The notes under the pieces were generated by a model. That model was given only the letters and a program-made list of their open reading frames with translations. It was not told where the DNA came from and did no database searches. A stretch of 64,000 bases of DNA from Anaerolineales bacterium (GTDB taxonomy: Bacteria > Chloroflexota > Anaerolineae > Anaerolineales > Villigracilaceae), in assembly GCA_026928255.1 (NCBI GenBank), contig JAIXKJ010000001.1:434001-498000 (forward strand), written 5' to 3'. A program made the translations under genes and the position numbers. Each line of letters begins with the position of its first letter. The stretch's first letter is position 1. Positions 1 to 8,946 of this stretch are shown here, one piece after another.

Positions 1-1408
1 CTCTGGCGCGGACGATGACGTCAATTAACCCTTTTTCGATAATCGGGTCGCCAATTTGCACGGATGCGCCGGCCGCTTCGCCCGTTTGCGCGTCCATCGT
101 CATGGATGAAAATGTCGCGCCGCGCAAACCGTCGCGCCCGGTGCGCCCGCCCAGAATGATGACGCGGTCGCCCGCTTGCGGGTTCTTGTGGTGCAGTCCC
201 TTCGGGGCGATGCCGACGCAACCGCAGAAGACGAGCGGGTTGGCGGCGTAGCCTTCGTCAAAAAGAATCGCGCCGTTGACGGTCGGGACGCCGATTTTGT
301 TGCCGTAATCTTGCACGCCGGCAACCACTCCGCTGAGGATGCGCTGCGGGTGTATCACGCCTGCGGGCAATTCGCTTAATGGAATATCTTGTTTGCCGAA
401 ACACAACACGTCGGTGTTGGCGATCGGTTTGGCGGAGACGCCCAACACGTCGCGGATGACGCCGCCGACGCCGGTGTTCGCGCCGCCGAAAGGTTCGACG
501 GCGGACGGGTGGTTGTGCGTTTCGGCTTTGAAGGAGATTTCAAATTCGTCGTCGAAGTCAATGATGCCCGCGTTGTCCACGAAAGCGGAGCGCACCCACG
601 GCGCGGCGATTTGGTCGGTGGCTGATTTTAGGTAAGTTTTGATGATGCTGTCAACCGTCGTTGTTTGCTGTGTGTTTTTGTCTTCGACGGTAATCAGCGC
701 CTTGAAGGTCTTGTGGACGCAATGCTCGCTCCACGTTTGGGCGATGGTTTCAAATTCGACGTCGCTTAGGTCGCGCCCTTCTTTTTTACAGTAGGCGCGG
801 ATGGCTTGCATTTCGGCCAGGTCAAGCGCGGCGCGGCGCTCTTTGGAGAGCGCCAGCAATTCGTCGTCGCTTAAGGCGCGGATGGGGATGGTTTCGATTG
901 CTCCGCTCGACGCGGCTTCTTCGGGGAAGGTCGGTTCGATGGACTCGAGCGCCCAACGTTGGATGGTGGAGTTGGCGAATAGTTTGTAAACGGACTCGTC
1001 AACGGACTTTTTCACGGACTCGTCGAAGCGGAGGATGTAGCGTTGACCGGTGGCGGCGCGGCGGACTCCGTCAATGCCGATTTGGCGCGCGGCGCGGACA
1101 ATTTCGGCGGCGACGGAATCGGTTACGCCTGGTCGCAGGGATACTTCCAGAATAACTGTATCCGCTTGGGGCGGGGAAGGCGGCGCGGGCAATTCGTCCC
1201 ATGCGACGCTTTGAGTCAACGGGTCGCTTAAAAGTTCGAGAGCCAACCGTCGCAATTCTGCTTGCGTCAGTTGACCCTCGATGAAACGCAGGTCTATGCA
1301 TTCGACTCGTTTGAGTTGACAAAACCCAAGCGCACGGGCGCTTTGGAGATACCCCTCGTTGCGCGGATCGCGCGTTTTTTGCTGAATGGAAAATTTGTAG
1401 ATAGTCAT
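1..1408 (-). CDS. purL: Phosphoribosylformylglycinamidine synthase, PurL type (partial, C-terminal part off the left edge)
   Basis: Catalyses the glutamine-dependent conversion of FGAR to FGAM in purine synthesis. Reading the minus strand from the ATG at 1408 gives an open frame running off the window, about 469 residues. Residues 1 to about 170 look like two PurS-like modules (the second begins VILEVSLRPGVTDS). The PurL catalytic core follows, with WSEHCVHKTF (active-site His), KAETHNHPSAVEPFGG and GGRTGRDGLRGATFSSM, all typical of FGAM synthase. The glutamine-hydrolysing part cannot be judged because the gene is cut by the window edge. A promoter with TTGACT and TAAAAT lies immediately upstream, leaving a short leader. 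Family assignment is firm. Whether the protein is a PurSL fusion or a full-length single-chain PurL depends on the missing part. Confidence 0.95.
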   Translation of the reverse strand, partial: MTIYKFSIQQKTRDPRNEGYLQSARALGFCQLKRVECIDLRFIEGQLTQAELRRLALELLSDPLTQSVAWDELPAPPSPPQADTVILEVSLRPGVTDSVAAEIVRAARQIGIDGVRRAATGQRYILRFDESVKKSVDESVYKLFANSTIQRWALESIEPTFPEEAASSGAIETIPIRALSDDELLALSKERRAALDLAEMQAIRAYCKKEGRDLSDVEFETIAQTWSEHCVHKTFKALITVEDKNTQQTTTVDSIIKTYLKSATDQIAAPWVRSAFVDNAGIIDFDDEFEISFKAETHNHPSAVEPFGGANTGVGGVIRDVLGVSAKPIANTDVLCFGKQDIPLSELPAGVIHPQRILSGVVAGVQDYGNKIGVPTVNGAILFDEGYAANPLVFCGCVGIAPKGLHHKNPQAGDRVIILGGRTGRDGLRGATFSSMTMDAQTGEAAGASVQIGDPIIEKGLIDVIVRAR

Positions 1409-1429
1409 AATAGCCCGATGAACGCGGCT

Positions 1430-1458
1430 ATTTTACCCATCTAATTTTGTCTAGTCAA
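1430..1458 (-). promoter_or_regulatory. Probable sigma70-type promoter of purL
   Basis: On the minus strand TTGACT (1458-1453) is separated by 17 bases from TAAAAT (1435-1430). The predicted transcription start falls about 15 bases before the purL ATG. The same box pair with the same spacing occurs before the ROK regulator at 46597. Confidence 0.6.
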
Positions 1459-1489
1459 TACGGAGTTTTTTTGAATGTCCGACAAATTC

Positions 1490-2071
1490 TTAATCGTCCA
1501 CTAGCAAGCGCTTGTACCAAAGCCATTGCGCGAGATAGCCGACGAGGACGCTGGCGACGACAACCGCGCAAGCCGCCCAATTAAGGACGCCGAGAAAGGT
1601 CATAAGAAAGTAGGCGGCGGCGCCCGCCGTGAACGCGCCAAGCATCGCCACTTCAATCGCCATCAAGTTGGCGATGCTGTACGGTTTGTTCGTCGGCGGG
1701 ATGTCTTTCATGCGCCACTTGAAGGCGTCGCTTAAGTGCGGATTGTTGGCGATGTAATATTCTTTGATTTGGTCCATGGCTTGCGCGGCTTCGTGCCACG
1801 CGGCGCGCAGACGCGCCAACTGCGCGATGGTCAACGCGCCCATGCCGGTCAGGACGAGGAAGAGCAAGAAGAAAGCGAAGGAGACAAACGAAGCCTGCGC
1901 CTCAAAATGAACGCTAAGAATCGCCGCGACAAACGAGCCGACGGTAACCAGATAAAACGACGAAATCCGCGAGCGGTCTTCGTTGGCTTGAAAAGCGCTT
2001 TGGCTGATGTATTGAAATTCCGAGTTAAGAATTTGGTCAGGGTTGAGGTTTGGTTTTGAGGCGCGAGGCAT
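1490..2071 (-). CDS. Membrane protein of unknown function, about four helices
   Basis: A 193-residue protein that I do not recognise. After a polar N-terminus (about 35 residues) it has hydrophobic segments near residues 42-60 (FYLVTVGSFVAAILSVHF), 65-85, 140-160 and 163-185, so two helical hairpins with a cytosolic loop between them are likely. The loop (about 90-135) is charged and carries DAFKWRMKDIPPTNK. The start is supported by GGAGAAG about 8 bases before the ATG. It lies 15 bases downstream of the M29 aminopeptidase gene in the same direction, so the two are probably one transcript. Function is unknown. Confidence 0.75.
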   Translation of the reverse strand: MPRASKPNLNPDQILNSEFQYISQSAFQANEDRSRISSFYLVTVGSFVAAILSVHFEAQASFVSFAFFLLFLVLTGMGALTIAQLARLRAAWHEAAQAMDQIKEYYIANNPHLSDAFKWRMKDIPPTNKPYSIANLMAIEVAMLGAFTAGAAAYFLMTFLGVLNWAACAVVVASVLVGYLAQWLWYKRLLVDD

Positions 2072-2086
2072 AATTTCTTCTCCGCG

Positions 2087-3331
2087 TTAGAACGCCCATT
2101 CGCCGCCGCGCATGACGGGTTCGCGCGTTCCGTCTGCGGCGATTCCGTCAATGTCCATTTGCGGCGAGCCGACCATAAAGTCTACATGGTTGAGGCTGAC
2201 GTTTCCGCCGGCGGCGGTAAACTCTTCGTCGTTCAGCGCGTCGCCGCCTTCGAGGGTGAAGCGGTAGGCGCGTCCGATGGCGATGTGGCAAGAGGCGTTT
2301 TCGTCGAAGAGCGTGTTGTAGAAGAGATGTCCGCGCTTGGCGATGGGCGACGAAGCGGGGACGAGGGCAATCTCGCCCAGCCGCCGCGAGCCTTCGTCGG
2401 TGGCGATTAATTTTTCGAGGACGGCTTCTCCCTTCTTGGCGGAGACTTTGGTAATTTGCCCGTTCTCAAAGCGGATTTGGAAATCTTCAATCAACGAGCC
2501 GCCGTAACTGAGCGGGAAGGTGGCGGAGATGACTCCGTCGGCGCGGAAACGGTCGGGCAGGGTGAAGACTTCTTCGGTGGGCATGTTGGCGGTGAAAGTT
2601 ACGCCGTTCTGCGCGACGGACTGGGCGCTAATCCACAAATGTCCCTGCGGCAGCCCGACGGTGAAATCGGTGCCGGGCGCGGCGTAATGCAAGGCGCTGT
2701 ATTGTTTGGCTTGCATGCGCGCCGCGCGTTCGTGCAAGGCGACGATATGTTCGTTCCACGCGGCGACGGGGTCGGGGCGGTCAATGCGCGTGGTTTCAAA
2801 GATGGCTTGCCAAAGTTTGGCTTGCGCCTCTTCGAGGGGCAAATCGGGGAAGACTTTTTGCGCCCACGCTTCGCCAGCGGCGGCGATGACGCACCAGTTG
2901 ACGGCGTTGCTTGAAATTTTTTCGCCGATGGGTTTCCAATTTTTGAGTTGCGCCTGTTGCATTTTGCCGATGATTTCGATGTCGAGTCCGTTGAGCAAGT
3001 CGGGGTTGGCGCCTGCGATGGAAAGCATGGCGGCGTCGCCTTCTTCGATTAAATTCAACATACCCTGCACTTGCCAAACGGGGAATTCGTCAAAGGAATC
3101 GGCGGGGGCGTGTTGAATGCGGATGCGCGTCATCTCTTCGTCGGCGAAGAGAATTTCGACGTATTTCGCGCCCGCCTTATAGGCGGACTTGGCGATCTCG
3201 CGCGTCAACGGCGCGAACTGCGGCAACGCGCCGCGAATAATCAAACGCTGACCGGCGCGAATGTTCAACCCTACGTTGACGACGGCTTCGGCGTATTTCG
3301 CCAGCATTGCTTGATGAGATGTGTCGCTCAT
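2087..3331 (-). CDS. Aminopeptidase, peptidase family M29
   Basis: A 414-residue metallo-aminopeptidase of the AmpS/AmpT/PepS family, cytosolic, releasing N-terminal amino acids from peptides. The family-typical N-terminus (LAKYAEAVVNVGLNIRAGQ) and length match. The metal-ligand regions of M29 enzymes are all visible: NMPTEEVFTLPDR (Glu), RRLGEIALVP (Glu), LFYNTLFDENASCHIAIG (His) and LNHVDFMVGS (His and Asp). It starts at the ATG at 3331 after GAGGC. An extended -10 box (TGCTATACT on the minus strand, TATACT at 3366-3361) lies about 30 bases upstream. First gene of a probable two-gene unit with the membrane protein that follows it. Confidence 0.93.
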   Translation of the reverse strand: MSDTSHQAMLAKYAEAVVNVGLNIRAGQRLIIRGALPQFAPLTREIAKSAYKAGAKYVEILFADEEMTRIRIQHAPADSFDEFPVWQVQGMLNLIEEGDAAMLSIAGANPDLLNGLDIEIIGKMQQAQLKNWKPIGEKISSNAVNWCVIAAAGEAWAQKVFPDLPLEEAQAKLWQAIFETTRIDRPDPVAAWNEHIVALHERAARMQAKQYSALHYAAPGTDFTVGLPQGHLWISAQSVAQNGVTFTANMPTEEVFTLPDRFRADGVISATFPLSYGGSLIEDFQIRFENGQITKVSAKKGEAVLEKLIATDEGSRRLGEIALVPASSPIAKRGHLFYNTLFDENASCHIAIGRAYRFTLEGGDALNDEEFTAAGGNVSLNHVDFMVGSPQMDIDGIAADGTREPVMRGGEWAF

Positions 3332-3421
3332 TTTGCCTCGATTGATCTTGGAATGCGGCTAGTATAGCACAGCGAAATGAAGGCATTTGATTTTAGCCTT
3401 GCGGTTTCGCAAAACAGATTC

Positions 3422-5719
3422 TTAAGAAGTTTTCTTTTCGTCGCTTTCGGTTTTTCTAAATTCCAACGTCAGCGCCTCGCCGATTTGTTGCGCTTCGCCT
3501 TCTTCTAATTTGGCGAGCGGCAAGATGACGTGGAATTGACTGCCCGGAAAATTGACTTCGTCGTAGCCGGGGCTTTCCACCCAAATGCGCCCGCCGTGCG
3601 CTTCGATGATTCCCTTAGAGAGCGCCAGTCCCAGCCCCGCGCCGCCGCCTTTGAAGCGCGTCTTGCTGGTGGAGTGTTTGCCCAATTCGCCCGGTTGATA
3701 AAACTTGGAGAAAATCACCTCGCGCAGGTTTGGGTCTACGCCCACGCCCGTATCGCTGACGATAATCTCGACGCCGCCGTTGGGCAAGTTGACAATCGAA
3801 GGGATATGTTTTCCCGTGATGGTAATCCAGCCGTTATTGGGCGTATATTTGACGGCGTTGCGAATCAAATGGTGAAATAATTTTTCCAGTAAATGCGGGT
3901 CGGCTTTGACCAACGGAAGCGGCGGCAGTTTGATGGAGAGAATCTGCTCGCGCTCGACGACGCTCTTTTCATGCTCGGCGCTGACTTGACGAATTAAGAC
4001 CGCCGCGTCCACTGGCTGCAAATGCGGCTGCAGCGAACGCGCGTCAATCTGGGCGATGTCGAACATCGAGTCCATCACTTCGTGCAAGCGCAGCGTTCCG
4101 CTGTGGATGCCTTTGATCATCGTCTGCTGACCTTTTTCCAATTTCGGGTCGTCCATCAGCATTTCGGAATAGCCTTTGATGAGCGTCAACGGCGTGCGAA
4201 GTTCGTGCGAGGCAATGCTGATGAAATCGGATTTGGCTTGGTCAATGCGTTGCAATTCGAGGTTGTTCTTTTCTAACGAACGCCGCGCCTGACGCATCTC
4301 TTGATTGAGGCGCATGAGGTTGTCCACGAGGCGGGCGTTTTCCAGCGCCACGGCGGTTTGATTGGCGTGCGCGCTAAGGACGGATAAGTCGGCGCGGGTG
4401 TAGCGGTTGCCGCTCAATTTTCCGCCGAACGCCAGCAGACCGATCCACTGTTTTTTGGCGAAGATGGGAATGTACACTTCCGAGCGCAGTTCGGCGAACC
4501 AAGCCCGTTCGGCGGGCGTGATGGTTTGAAAGGCTGGCAACAGGTCGAGGTCATATTGCAGGAGCGGTTTTTGATCGCGGATAAAGTGCGAAGCGATGAC
4601 GCTGTTTTCTTCCAATTCGACGGCGACGCTTTGACGTTCTTCGGGGCTGCGCGCCGAACGCAATTTATACGTTTTACGCCCGTCGGCTTGACGTTCCGAA
4701 TCGACGAGGAATAAAAATCCGCGTTCGATTTGCATGGCTTCGAGCATAATGCCGACGGCGATGCTGGCGAGGCGGTCCATGTCTAAAATGTTGCTGATGC
4801 TCTCGCTGTATTGATGAATGGTTTGGCTGGCGTCGTATTGATCGCCTTTCAGCCAAATGTTGATGGCGCGAGAGGTGAGGTCGGTCAGCGGCGAAAAAAT
4901 TAACGCGATAAAAAGCGCGGACGCGGCGCCCGCGTACAGCGGCTGATAATTCGGGTTGGAACTGAACAGCGCTTGCAGAATTAAGAAACAGCCGACGAAG
5001 ACTCCCACAATCGCCGCGGCGCTGACGATGTAAATTAAAGCGCGGCGGACGAGGTTCTTCAAATCTGGCACATAATGCGTGCCGACGACGAAGGCGATGC
5101 TGGCGGCAATCGCCAGACGAATTGGCTGTCCAAAAATGAAAACGCCGGAAAAAATCAAACCGTCGTTAATTATGGTCAGCAAAGCGGGAATCAACCAGTA
5201 GCCCATGCGGCTGCGGAGCAGCGGCTGTCGGCTTTGGCGGCGGGCGTTGAAAATATCAATGAAAATGGCGACGGCGGGAATCAGCCAGCCCAACATCACC
5301 CAAGCAGGGACGAGTTTGGCGCGATAAATAATCGAAGTTCCGTTCGTCCAAATCACGTCGGGCAAATGCAACGCGTTGCTCAAAAGCGCCGCCATGCCCA
5401 AACCCCAAACGGCGAAATACGCCAGCCAAGCGACCCACGATTTTCGCTTTAAGAAAATTTGAATCAAAATCGTCAAGACGACGATCAAGGCGAACGACGT
5501 ATACGTTTGAACGCGCTGAAAAAGCGCGTCGCTGTCCGCTCGCTCGCGCAAGACGACTTGAGAGACATTAACCGCCAACGCCAACAGCGCATAAAAAACC
5601 GTCAGCCAAACGGCAACGCCTTGCTCTTCTTCGCGTCGTCGAATCGTGAAAAAAATAATTGGCAAGTAAAGCGCGCCAATGAATAGGAGGATGATATTTT
5701 GTGCCAGTAATGCGCTCAT
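3422..5719 (-). CDS. Membrane sensor histidine kinase with GAF domain
   Basis: A 765-residue sensor kinase. Roughly residues 1-290 form about eight or nine transmembrane helices with no recognisable periplasmic sensor, suggesting membrane-embedded or lipid-linked sensing. A GAF domain follows (about 310-460, from LDMDRLASIAVGIMLEAM to LSAHANQTAVALENARL), then a coiled linker, a HisKA domain with FISIASHELRTPLTLIKGY (phospho-accepting His), and a HATPase_c domain with the N box (HHLIRNAVKYTPNN), G1 (VSDTGVGVDP) and G2 (GAGLGLALSKGIIEAHGG). All catalytic boxes are intact. There is no adjacent response regulator, so it is an orphan here. The gene starts divergently from the GH13 gene. Confidence 0.93.
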   Translation of the reverse strand: MSALLAQNIILLFIGALYLPIIFFTIRRREEEQGVAVWLTVFYALLALAVNVSQVVLRERADSDALFQRVQTYTSFALIVVLTILIQIFLKRKSWVAWLAYFAVWGLGMAALLSNALHLPDVIWTNGTSIIYRAKLVPAWVMLGWLIPAVAIFIDIFNARRQSRQPLLRSRMGYWLIPALLTIINDGLIFSGVFIFGQPIRLAIAASIAFVVGTHYVPDLKNLVRRALIYIVSAAAIVGVFVGCFLILQALFSSNPNYQPLYAGAASALFIALIFSPLTDLTSRAINIWLKGDQYDASQTIHQYSESISNILDMDRLASIAVGIMLEAMQIERGFLFLVDSERQADGRKTYKLRSARSPEERQSVAVELEENSVIASHFIRDQKPLLQYDLDLLPAFQTITPAERAWFAELRSEVYIPIFAKKQWIGLLAFGGKLSGNRYTRADLSVLSAHANQTAVALENARLVDNLMRLNQEMRQARRSLEKNNLELQRIDQAKSDFISIASHELRTPLTLIKGYSEMLMDDPKLEKGQQTMIKGIHSGTLRLHEVMDSMFDIAQIDARSLQPHLQPVDAAVLIRQVSAEHEKSVVEREQILSIKLPPLPLVKADPHLLEKLFHHLIRNAVKYTPNNGWITITGKHIPSIVNLPNGGVEIIVSDTGVGVDPNLREVIFSKFYQPGELGKHSTSKTRFKGGGAGLGLALSKGIIEAHGGRIWVESPGYDEVNFPGSQFHVILPLAKLEEGEAQQIGEALTLEFRKTESDEKKTS

Positions 5720-5769
5720 GGATGACGGAATTTTACTCTAAATCGTTTGTTATCGGTTATCATTATTGT

Positions 5770-8703
5770 ATGCTTATTTCGCGCTTGTCTCGCTTGAAAT
5801 ACAACTTCTCGCAAAATTTCTTCCGCCCAGACGGACACGCCGTTTTTGAAGACCTCTCCGCCGCGCGCGCCTTCGCCGCGCAAATGTCCGCCGTCCGCGC
5901 CGAGCCCGTCCCCGCTTCGGACGTTTACGCCATGTATCTAATAGACGAAGCCTATCACATTTTGCTTCGCAATTATTACAGCCGTTACACGGGCGTGATG
6001 GGGCGGGCGATGGCGTCCTTGCAGTCCGCCTTCGGCTCGAAATATGAATTGACCTTAATCCGCTTCACCGAAGAATTTCCTCCGCTGACAGTTTTTCGCG
6101 GCGAGACCTCGGCGGGGGCGTACCTCTCCACGAAATTGCCCAACTTCGGCGACTTCGGACACGGCGTCCGCGCCGCCGCGGTGGAAGAAATGCTGTTGAT
6201 TCACAACGCAAACGAAAATCCCGCGCTCGCCCCTTATCTGGATTTATTCGACGAAAGAGCGTTGAACGGTTTGGCGTTCCATGAATTTTCTACGCATCTC
6301 GTTAACTTTTTCTCCAAACTTCCCGGCTTGGGCGGCGGTTTGGGTGAATCCGCCGAATCGTTGATTGACCTTCTGCGCGCGCCGATTCAAGCCTCGCCCA
6401 ATTCGCTGGAAGGGCAGTTGAAATTTATCCTCGCTAAATGGGGATATTTGCTCGGCGAAGAATTTTCAACGCGGCTGTTGCGCGGCGCGGACTATCTGCG
6501 CGAAGACGAAATCCGCGAACACGGCGCGGCGGATTCGTTTTCTCACGAAGCGGACATGCCGACTTTTTCCGCGCAAGATTACGCCGATGCCGAACGGTAC
6601 AGTCCCGACCAAGATTGGATGCCGCGCCTCGCGCTCATGGCGAAGAACGTCTACGTTTGGTTGGCGCAGTTGAGCAAAAAATACGGGCGCGAAATTCGCC
6701 GTCTAAACGACATCCCAGACGAAGAGTTAGACCTGCTCGCCAAACGCGGGTTTAGCGGCTTGTGGCTGATTGGGCTGTGGGAGCGCAGCCGCGCCTCGCG
6801 CCGCATCAAACAGCGCATGGGACAAGAAGACGCGGTCGCTTCGGCGTACTCGCTTCGCGCTTACGACATCGCCGCCGACTTGGGCGGCTGGGACGCGCTG
6901 CAAGACCTGTGCGCCCGCGCTTGGCGGCGCGGCGTTCGCCTTTCGGCAGACATGGTGCCGAATCACATGGGCATTGATTCGCAATGGGTGATTGAGCATC
7001 CCGATTGGTTTTTGTCTGCGCCTTTTTCGCCGTACCCTTCGTACTCGTTTAAATCTGAAAACTTATCCGACGATTTGCGCGTCGGAATTTATCTCGAAGA
7101 TCATTATTACGACAAAACCGACGCGGCGGTCGTCTTTCAGCGCCGCGATTTGCAGACGGGCGATCTGCGCTACATCTATCACGGCAACGACGGCACGTCC
7201 TTCCCGTGGAACGACACCGCGCAATTGGATTACAGCAACCCCGTCGTGCGCGAAGCGGTTATTCAAGTCATCTTGCATGTGGCGCGGAATTTCCCCATCA
7301 TCCGTTTTGACGCGGCGATGACTTTGGCAAAGAAGCACATTCAACGCCTGTGGTTTCCCGTCGCTGGAAGCGGCGGCGCGATTCCTTCGCGCGCGCAGTT
7401 CGGCATGACGCAAGCCGAATTTGACGAAAAAATCCCCGTCGAATTTTGGCGCGAAGTGGTGGATCGCGTCGCCGCCGAAGCGCCCGACACGCTGTTGCTC
7501 GCCGAAGCCTTTTGGCTTTTGGAAGGCTATTTTGTCCGCACGCTGGGCATGCACCGCGTTTATAACTCCGCCTTTATGCACATGCTGCGCGACGAAGACA
7601 ACGCCAAATATCGCGCCGCGATAAAAAACACGCTCGAATTTGACCCGCAAATTTTGAAGCGCTACGTCAACTTTATGAGCAACCCCGACGAAAAAACCGC
7701 CGTCGAACAATTTGGCAAAGGCGATAAATACTTCGGCGTTTGCGCGCTGCTGGCCACCTTGCCCGGCTTGCCAATGTTTGGACACGGCCAATTGGAAGGC
7801 TTCGCCGAAAAATACGGCATGGAATTCCGCGCCCCAAAATGGGACGAAACGCAAGACGACGCGCTCTTGCAAGCGCACGAATGGCGCATCTTCCCCTTGC
7901 TTCGTCGCCGCGCCTTGTTCGCGGACGTGGAAAACTTTTTACTTTTTGACTTTGAAAACGCGAATCACGAAATTGACGAAAACGTCTTCGCTTATTGCAA
8001 CCGCTGGGACGATTCGCAATCGAACGCCGTCGAACGCGGATTAATCGTTTATCACAATCGCTTTGCCGACGCCAAAGGCTGGATTCAAACGTCCGCGCCG
8101 ATGTTGGACAAAGCCAGCGGGGAACTCGTCCGCCGCCAACTTGCCGACGGTTTGAACTTGCCTCGCAGCGGATACCTCATCTTCAAAGATTACGCCACGC
8201 AGTTGGAATACGTCCGCCCGTGCGCGGAAATTTGGGAACGCGGCATGTACGTCGAGTTGGGCGCGTACCAATGCCACGCATTCATGGATTTCCGTTTCGC
8301 CTACGACGCGGAATGGGAGACGATTTGCAAGAACCTAAATGGCGCGGGTGCGCCCTCTCTGCAAGAGGAATGGCGAAAGACTTTTGCCGTCGTCGAAGTT
8401 GTGGAGGAAGAGAAGAAGGAAGCAGTAAAGAAAAAGGCAGTAAAGAAGAGAGTTGTAAAAAAGAAAATGGATGAAAAGAAAACAGCGAAGAAGGAAATAG
8501 GAAAAAAGAAAGCAGACGAGAAAAAAGTTGTAAAGAAGAAAATAGAGAAAAAGAAAGAAATCAAGAAGAAGCCTGCGCCGAAGGCGGCGAAAAAATCTGC
8601 GCTGAAAAAAGACTCCGCGACGAAGAAGCCAAAACCCAAAGCGCCGACGAAGCCTGTAACGCCGACAAAGCCCAAAGTCCAGGAGAAGCGGCGCAAGAAA
8701 TAA
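5770..8703 (+). CDS. GH13 alpha-amylase-family glycoside hydrolase with lysine-rich C-terminal tail
   Basis: About 977 residues, probably a cytosolic alpha-glucan-active enzyme since no signal peptide is seen. An N-terminal region of about 270 residues precedes the (beta/alpha)8 domain. GH13 motifs are present: DMVPNHMG (region I, near 6949), IIRFDAAMTL (nucleophile Asp, near 7302), LLLAEAFW (acid/base Glu, near 7490) and FMSNPDEK (region IV, near 7670, NPD where NHD is usual). Residues from about 875 (8400-8700) are a tail of Lys/Ala/Glu/Pro repeats such as VKKKAVKKRVVKKK. I start at the ATG at 5770 because the earlier in-frame ATG at 5701 would overlap the divergent kinase start. The substrate cannot be read. 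With glgA and malQ at 34-37 kb it suggests glycogen or malto-oligosaccharide metabolism. Confidence 0.88.
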   Translation: MLISRLSRLKYNFSQNFFRPDGHAVFEDLSAARAFAAQMSAVRAEPVPASDVYAMYLIDEAYHILLRNYYSRYTGVMGRAMASLQSAFGSKYELTLIRFTEEFPPLTVFRGETSAGAYLSTKLPNFGDFGHGVRAAAVEEMLLIHNANENPALAPYLDLFDERALNGLAFHEFSTHLVNFFSKLPGLGGGLGESAESLIDLLRAPIQASPNSLEGQLKFILAKWGYLLGEEFSTRLLRGADYLREDEIREHGAADSFSHEADMPTFSAQDYADAERYSPDQDWMPRLALMAKNVYVWLAQLSKKYGREIRRLNDIPDEELDLLAKRGFSGLWLIGLWERSRASRRIKQRMGQEDAVASAYSLRAYDIAADLGGWDALQDLCARAWRRGVRLSADMVPNHMGIDSQWVIEHPDWFLSAPFSPYPSYSFKSENLSDDLRVGIYLEDHYYDKTDAAVVFQRRDLQTGDLRYIYHGNDGTSFPWNDTAQLDYSNPVVREAVIQVILHVARNFPIIRFDAAMTLAKKHIQRLWFPVAGSGGAIPSRAQFGMTQAEFDEKIPVEFWREVVDRVAAEAPDTLLLAEAFWLLEGYFVRTLGMHRVYNSAFMHMLRDEDNAKYRAAIKNTLEFDPQILKRYVNFMSNPDEKTAVEQFGKGDKYFGVCALLATLPGLPMFGHGQLEGFAEKYGMEFRAPKWDETQDDALLQAHEWRIFPLLRRRALFADVENFLLFDFENANHEIDENVFAYCNRWDDSQSNAVERGLIVYHNRFADAKGWIQTSAPMLDKASGELVRRQLADGLNLPRSGYLIFKDYATQLEYVRPCAEIWERGMYVELGAYQCHAFMDFRFAYDAEWETICKNLNGAGAPSLQEEWRKTFAVVEVVEEEKKEAVKKKAVKKRVVKKKMDEKKTAKKEIGKKKADEKKVVKKKIEKKKEIKKKPAPKAAKKSALKKDSATKKPKPKAPTKPVTPTKPKVQEKRRKK

Positions 8704-8790
8704 ACTTCGCATAGTCAATAAGCGGAATGCGCTTCCTCGACGATTTCCCTACAAATGCTATACAGTCCGTTTTAGGGTACGAAAATCATA

Positions 8791-8818
8791 TTGACTTTAT
8801 TTGTAAAAGGGCTATACT
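8791..8818 (+). promoter_or_regulatory. Strong sigma70-like promoter
   Basis: TTGACT (8791-8796), a 16-base spacer, then TATACT (8813-8818). The predicted start is near 8825, only about 60 bases before a strong terminator, so the promoter seems to drive a very short RNA. Confidence 0.7.
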
Positions 8819-8820
8819 GG

Positions 8821-8912
8821 CAGTAATCAAGAGGTGATGCCCATGATATTGATTTACAGCAAGGAACGGTTTTGTAGATGAGACACGCGGCTCTGTGCGC
8901 GTGTCTTTTTTT
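8821..8912 (+). ncRNA. Short transcript with micro-ORF (possible small RNA or leader)
   Basis: Between the promoter at 8791 and the terminator ending at 8912 lies a predicted RNA of about 85-90 nt. It holds GAGGTG (8831-8836) and a tiny ORF that can start at ATG 8837 or, at better distance from the ribosome site, at ATG 8843 (MILIYSKERFCR, stop TGA 8879-8881). The stop abuts the terminator stem, an arrangement resembling leader-peptide control. It could equally be a small RNA or a micro-protein gene. The next gene (SWIM protein) begins 34 bases after the T-run, so conditional read-through could control it. I do not recognise the RNA family. Confidence 0.45.
8882..8912 (+). terminator. Intrinsic terminator of the short transcript
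   Basis: Perfect 8-base stem GACACGCG (8882-8889) with CGCGTGTC (8898-8905), an 8-base loop and seven T (8906-8912). Confidence 0.85.
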
Positions 8913-8946
8913 CGCTAAATCCATTTCAGAAAAGGAGACTTTTGAC

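Noticed and set aside
5701..5769. N-terminal 23 codons for the GH13 protein (ATG 5701)
   Set aside because: Would overlap the divergent kinase start and has no ribosome site; ATG 5770 is preferred.
7063..7878. 271-residue minus-strand frame inside the GH13 gene
   Set aside because: Antisense to conserved GH13 motifs; codon pattern follows the plus-strand gene.
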